Translations under genes and position numbers: made by a program
The notes under the pieces: model-generated
The model's database searches: none
What the model was told of the DNA's origin: nothing
The model's input: the letters and a program-made list of their open reading frames with translations, nothing else
In this document: piece by piece, positions 4,907-7,617 of the stretch
Layout of the letters: each line of letters opens with the position of its first letter
How positions within the stretch are numbered: the first letter of the stretch is position 1
DNA from: Lachnospiraceae bacterium UBA3332
Lineage (GTDB): Bacteria; Bacillota; Clostridia; Lachnospirales; Lachnospiraceae
Reading direction: 5' to 3'
Length of the DNA stretch: 7,617 nt
Assembly (NCBI GenBank): GCA_002361095.1
Contig: DERU01000306.1
Location: forward strand, 1 to 7,617

Positions 4907-6058
4907 TCACAGCAAAAATTGCGCCAACACATAGTTACTGATATCCACGCCCCTTTTGGTCAGCCGGATTCTCCTGCCGTCGTCAAAAAAAAGAAGCAGA
5001 CCGTCCCTTTCCAGCCTGCACAGGGTATCCTGATAAACCTCCCGGATTCCTGTCCCAAACAATCTCCTAAAATCCGCCACAGCGATCCCTTTCGTCATGC
5101 GCAGTCCCAGAAACATAAACTCTTCCACCTGCTCCATCCACGAAAGCCGCTGTATTTCGGTTTTCTCAAAGTTTTTTTCGTATGTCTGCATATCCTGCGT
5201 CATTTTCCAGCGTACATTATCCACAAGCGACGATGCGCCAAGCCCAAAGCCGACGTAATCCGTCCGGTTCCAGTAACCGATATTGTGCAGGCAGGCATAT
5301 CCCGGCCTGGCATAATTGGAAATCTCATAACGGCAATACCCCTGTTCCCGCAAAAATTCCTCCGTCCGCTCATACATCCGCCGCTCCTCCTCCTCGGAAG
5401 GCAGGGGCAAAAACCCGGGCGCGGATCCGTCCCCATATCTGGCGTAAAAAGGGGTTCCCTCTTCAATGATAAGGCTGTAGGCGGAAATATGCTCGGGAGA
5501 AAGCGCGGCGGCTTTGCGCAGGGTGTCCGTCCAGCCCTCCAGCGTCTGGCCGGGCAGGGCGGACAGCAAATCGATATTGATATTGGAAAAGCCCGCCCTC
5601 CTCGCCGCCCGGTAGCTTTTGAGAAAAGTTTCATAATCATGGATGCGCCCCAACGCCCGCAATTCGTCGTCCTGTGCGGACTGCAGGCCGATGCTTAAAC
5701 GGTTCACCCCCGCCTGCCGATAGCAGGCAAGCTTTTCATCATCCAGCGTGCCGGGATTGCATTCCACCGTAATTTCGATATTCCCCGAAAGCGTAAAATT
5801 GTCCCGTATCGTCCCCAAAATCCTCCGCATCTGCAGTCCCGTCAAAATCGAGGGCGTCCCTCCCCCCACAAACACGGTCCGCACGGCAAATCCGGCGTAT
5901 TGCGGCGCTTCCTGCATCATCTGCCGGCACAGCACATCCACATAACGCCCCATGACCGCATCCGGCGCGGCGGCCGACAAAAAATCACAGTAAAGGCATT
6001 TCTGCCTGCAAAAAGGGATATGCACATAAATCCCCAACGGCCGTAACCCATCATTCAT
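4907..6058 (-). CDS. hemW: HemW-type radical SAM protein (heme chaperone, formerly annotated HemN)
   Basis: HemW is a radical SAM family protein that binds heme and is thought to deliver it to respiratory enzymes. It is often misannotated as oxygen-independent coproporphyrinogen III oxidase. The 383-residue length fits the family. The [4Fe-4S] motif CX3CX2C is C17, C21, C24 in PFCRQKCLYCDF. The residue after the third cysteine is D, then F, so the extra cysteine of true HemN (CXC) is absent. GGGTPS is at 66-71, VECNPGTL at about 99-106, and the heme-binding HNxxYW signature as HNIGYW at 259-264. The C-terminal HemW domain (FMFLGLRMTKGI) is present. The ATG at 6058 overlaps the lepA stop by 4 nt and has only a weak GGA upstream, consistent with coupled translation. 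The lepA-hemW order is common in Firmicutes. Confidence 0.96.
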   Translation of the reverse strand: MNDGLRPLGIYVHIPFCRQKCLYCDFLSAAAPDAVMGRYVDVLCRQMMQEAPQYAGFAVRTVFVGGGTPSILTGLQMRRILGTIRDNFTLSGNIEITVECNPGTLDDEKLACYRQAGVNRLSIGLQSAQDDELRALGRIHDYETFLKSYRAARRAGFSNINIDLLSALPGQTLEGWTDTLRKAAALSPEHISAYSLIIEEGTPFYARYGDGSAPGFLPLPSEEEERRMYERTEEFLREQGYCRYEISNYARPGYACLHNIGYWNRTDYVGFGLGASSLVDNVRWKMTQDMQTYEKNFEKTEIQRLSWMEQVEEFMFLGLRMTKGIAVADFRRLFGTGIREVYQDTLCRLERDGLLLFFDDGRRIRLTKRGVDISNYVLAQFLL

Positions 6059-7617
6059 CGCTGGTCATCCAGCTTCAACACGCTCATAAAAGCTTTCTGG
6101 GGCACTTCCACATTGCCGATCTGGCGCATCCGCTTTTTTCCTTCCTTCTGCTTTTCCAAAAGCTTCTTTTTACGGGTAATATCACCGCCGTAGCATTTGG
6201 CCAGCACATCCTTGCGCATCGCCTTGACCGTCTCCCGGGCGATAATCTTGCCGCCGACAGCCGCCTGAATCGGAATTTCAAACAGATGCCGGGGAATCTC
6301 GTCCTTTAACTTCTCACACATTTTCCGGCCCCGGTCATAGGCACTGTCCTTGTGCACAATAAACGACAATGCGTCTACTTCCTCGCGGTTTATCAAAATA
6401 TCCAGCTTCACCAATTCCGACTGCTCATACCCTTTCATCTCGTAATCAAAAGAGGCATATCCCCTGGAACGGGATTTCAGGGCGTCAAAAAAGTCATAAA
6501 TAATTTCGTTCAACGGCAATTCATACTTTAGAAGCGCCCGGGTTTCTTCCATATATTCCATCCCCAGATAACGTCCCCGGCGTTCCTGGCAAAGTTCCAT
6601 GATAGGGCCGATAAACTCCGTCCTCACCATGATCTCCGCGCTCACGATCGGCTCCTCCATGAACTCGATCACCGAAGGATCGGGCAGGTTCGTGGGATTG
6701 GTCAGGGCAATCACTTCCCCGTTGGTCTTATGCACCTGATAGACAACGCCCGGCGCCGTAGTCACCAAATCCAGATTGTATTCCCTCTCCAAACGCTCCT
6801 GCACGATTTCCAGATGCAAAAGCCCCAAAAAGCCGCAGCGGAAACCAAACCCCAGCGCCACCGAAGTCTCCGGCTCATAAAACAGGGACGCGTCGTTTAG
6901 CTGCAGCTTCTCCAGCGCATCCCGCAGATCCGGATATTTATTTGTGTCCGCCGGGTAGACGCCGCAGTATACCATGGGATTTACTTTTTTGTAGCCCGGC
7001 AGCGGCTCCGCACAGGGGTTGTCCAGGTCTGTTATGGTATCGCCCACCCGCGTGTCCTTCACATTTTTAATCGAGGCCGTCAGATAGCCCACCATACCGG
7101 CCTGCAATTCCTCGCAGGGAATAAACTGTCCCGCGCCGAAATAGCCCACTTCCACCACTTCCGCCGTGGCTCCCGTAGCCATCATCTTAATGCGGGTTCC
7201 CTTCTTCACGTTTCCCTCCCGCAGACGACAGAACACGATAACGCCCTTGTAGGAATCGTAGACGGAGTCAAAAATCAGCGCTTTTAACGGCGCATCCGGG
7301 CTCCCCACAGGGGCGGGCACCTTCGCCACCACCTGCTCCAGCACCTCCTCGATGCCGACACCGTTCTTTGCGGAGATTAACGGTGCATCCTGAGCCTCCA
7401 GCCCGATCACATCCTCAATCTCCTCGATCACATGCTCCGGGTCTGCGCTGGGCAGATCGATCTTGTTGATCACCGGAAATACATCCAGATCGTGGTCCAG
7501 CGCAAGGTACACATTGGCCAGCGTCTGTGCCTCGATCCCCTGGGCCGCATCCACCACCAGGATCGCGCCGTCGCAGGCCGCCAGCGCCCGGCTCACCTCA
7601 TAGTTGAAGTCCACATG
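6055..7617 (-). CDS. lepA: Elongation factor 4 (LepA), 5' end beyond the window
   Basis: LepA is a ribosome-bound translational GTPase that acts on stalled or mis-translocated ribosomes and associates with the membrane or cytosol. About 519 residues are visible. The first bases on this strand encode HVDF of the G3 motif (DTPGHVDF), so the GTG at 7614 is an internal valine and not a start. Roughly 80 N-terminal residues with the P-loop lie outside. Counted from that valine, G4 NKID is at residues 50-53 and G5 SAK at 81-83. The EF-G-like domains follow, then the LepA-specific C-terminal domain with the lysine-rich stretch around DITRKKKLLEKQKEGKKR and the ending SVLKLDDQR. The stop TGA (6055-6057) overlaps the hemW ATG as ATGA, which implies translational coupling. 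No damage is seen in the visible part. The identification is very secure. Confidence 0.98.
   Translation of the reverse strand, partial: HVDFNYEVSRALAACDGAILVVDAAQGIEAQTLANVYLALDHDLDVFPVINKIDLPSADPEHVIEEIEDVIGLEAQDAPLISAKNGVGIEEVLEQVVAKVPAPVGSPDAPLKALIFDSVYDSYKGVIVFCRLREGNVKKGTRIKMMATGATAEVVEVGYFGAGQFIPCEELQAGMVGYLTASIKNVKDTRVGDTITDLDNPCAEPLPGYKKVNPMVYCGVYPADTNKYPDLRDALEKLQLNDASLFYEPETSVALGFGFRCGFLGLLHLEIVQERLEREYNLDLVTTAPGVVYQVHKTNGEVIALTNPTNLPDPSVIEFMEEPIVSAEIMVRTEFIGPIMELCQERRGRYLGMEYMEETRALLKYELPLNEIIYDFFDALKSRSRGYASFDYEMKGYEQSELVKLDILINREEVDALSFIVHKDSAYDRGRKMCEKLKDEIPRHLFEIPIQAAVGGKIIARETVKAMRKDVLAKCYGGDITRKKKLLEKQKEGKKRMRQIGNVEVPQKAFMSVLKLDDQR

Noticed and set aside
4036..4941. Several long open frames on both strands opposite or overlapping dus and hemW
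   Set aside because: They overlap genes with clear family motifs, have low-complexity translations rich in Arg, Pro and Ser, and lack ribosome sites; they are shadows of the GC-richer genes.
7612..7614. Apparent GTG start of lepA
   Set aside because: It is the valine of the conserved DTPGHVDF motif; the gene continues beyond the window.
1..7617. CRISPR arrays, tRNA or rRNA genes, transposases, integrases
   Set aside because: I looked for regular spaced repeats, cloverleaf-like segments and recombinase motifs and saw none; the only direct repeats are the three sigK tails.

Overview
The window looks like a chromosomal segment of a spore-forming Clostridia member, most probably Lachnospiraceae. 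The reasons are a sporulation-type sigma factor of the SigK group, Lachnospiraceae-like LepA, HemW and Dus proteins, and an AAA-ATPase-like/PD-(D/E)XK protein of a family that is expanded in gut Clostridia and Bacteroidetes. This assignment is an inference from protein style, not from a search. Every gene I can support lies on the minus strand, so the biological order runs from high to low coordinates.

Right half (about 7617 to 3097), conserved chromosome. lepA (elongation factor 4) enters from the right edge without its N-terminus. Its stop overlaps the start of hemW by 4 nt. About 50 nt later comes a tRNA-dihydrouridine synthase (dus) whose reading frame is broken once, at a run of G residues (4669-4671), and is otherwise full length. 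Next is a sigK-like sporulation sigma factor. Its leader carries a sequence matching the sigma-K promoter consensus, a match to the SpoIIID box, and a perfect 11-bp inverted repeat. It probably starts at an internal TTG (3735). A strong hairpin plus T-run closes the unit just after sigK.

Left half (about 3096 to 1), accessory and visibly more AT-rich. It holds a damaged or unrecognised small gene (2469-2759 plus an overlapping frame) and a 563-residue AAA-ATPase-like/PD-(D/E)XK protein (504-2195) with its own vegetative-type promoter. At the left edge there is a non-coding or remnant stretch with two hairpins and two 49-codon open frames.

The most interesting feature is that the 3' end of sigK occurs three times. 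The genuine gene end is at 3087-3158, a diverged copy at 2311-2356, and a nearly exact copy at 400-461. The small gene lies between the first two and the nuclease gene between the last two, all in the same orientation. This is the layout left when integrating elements insert at the 3' end of a gene and accumulate in tandem. No integrase is visible, so the interval could be an integrase-less (CIME-like) remnant or a recombination-driven cargo site. The copy at 400-461 differs from the gene end only at two synonymous third positions, which suggests it came from another functional sigK allele rather than from decay of a local duplication.
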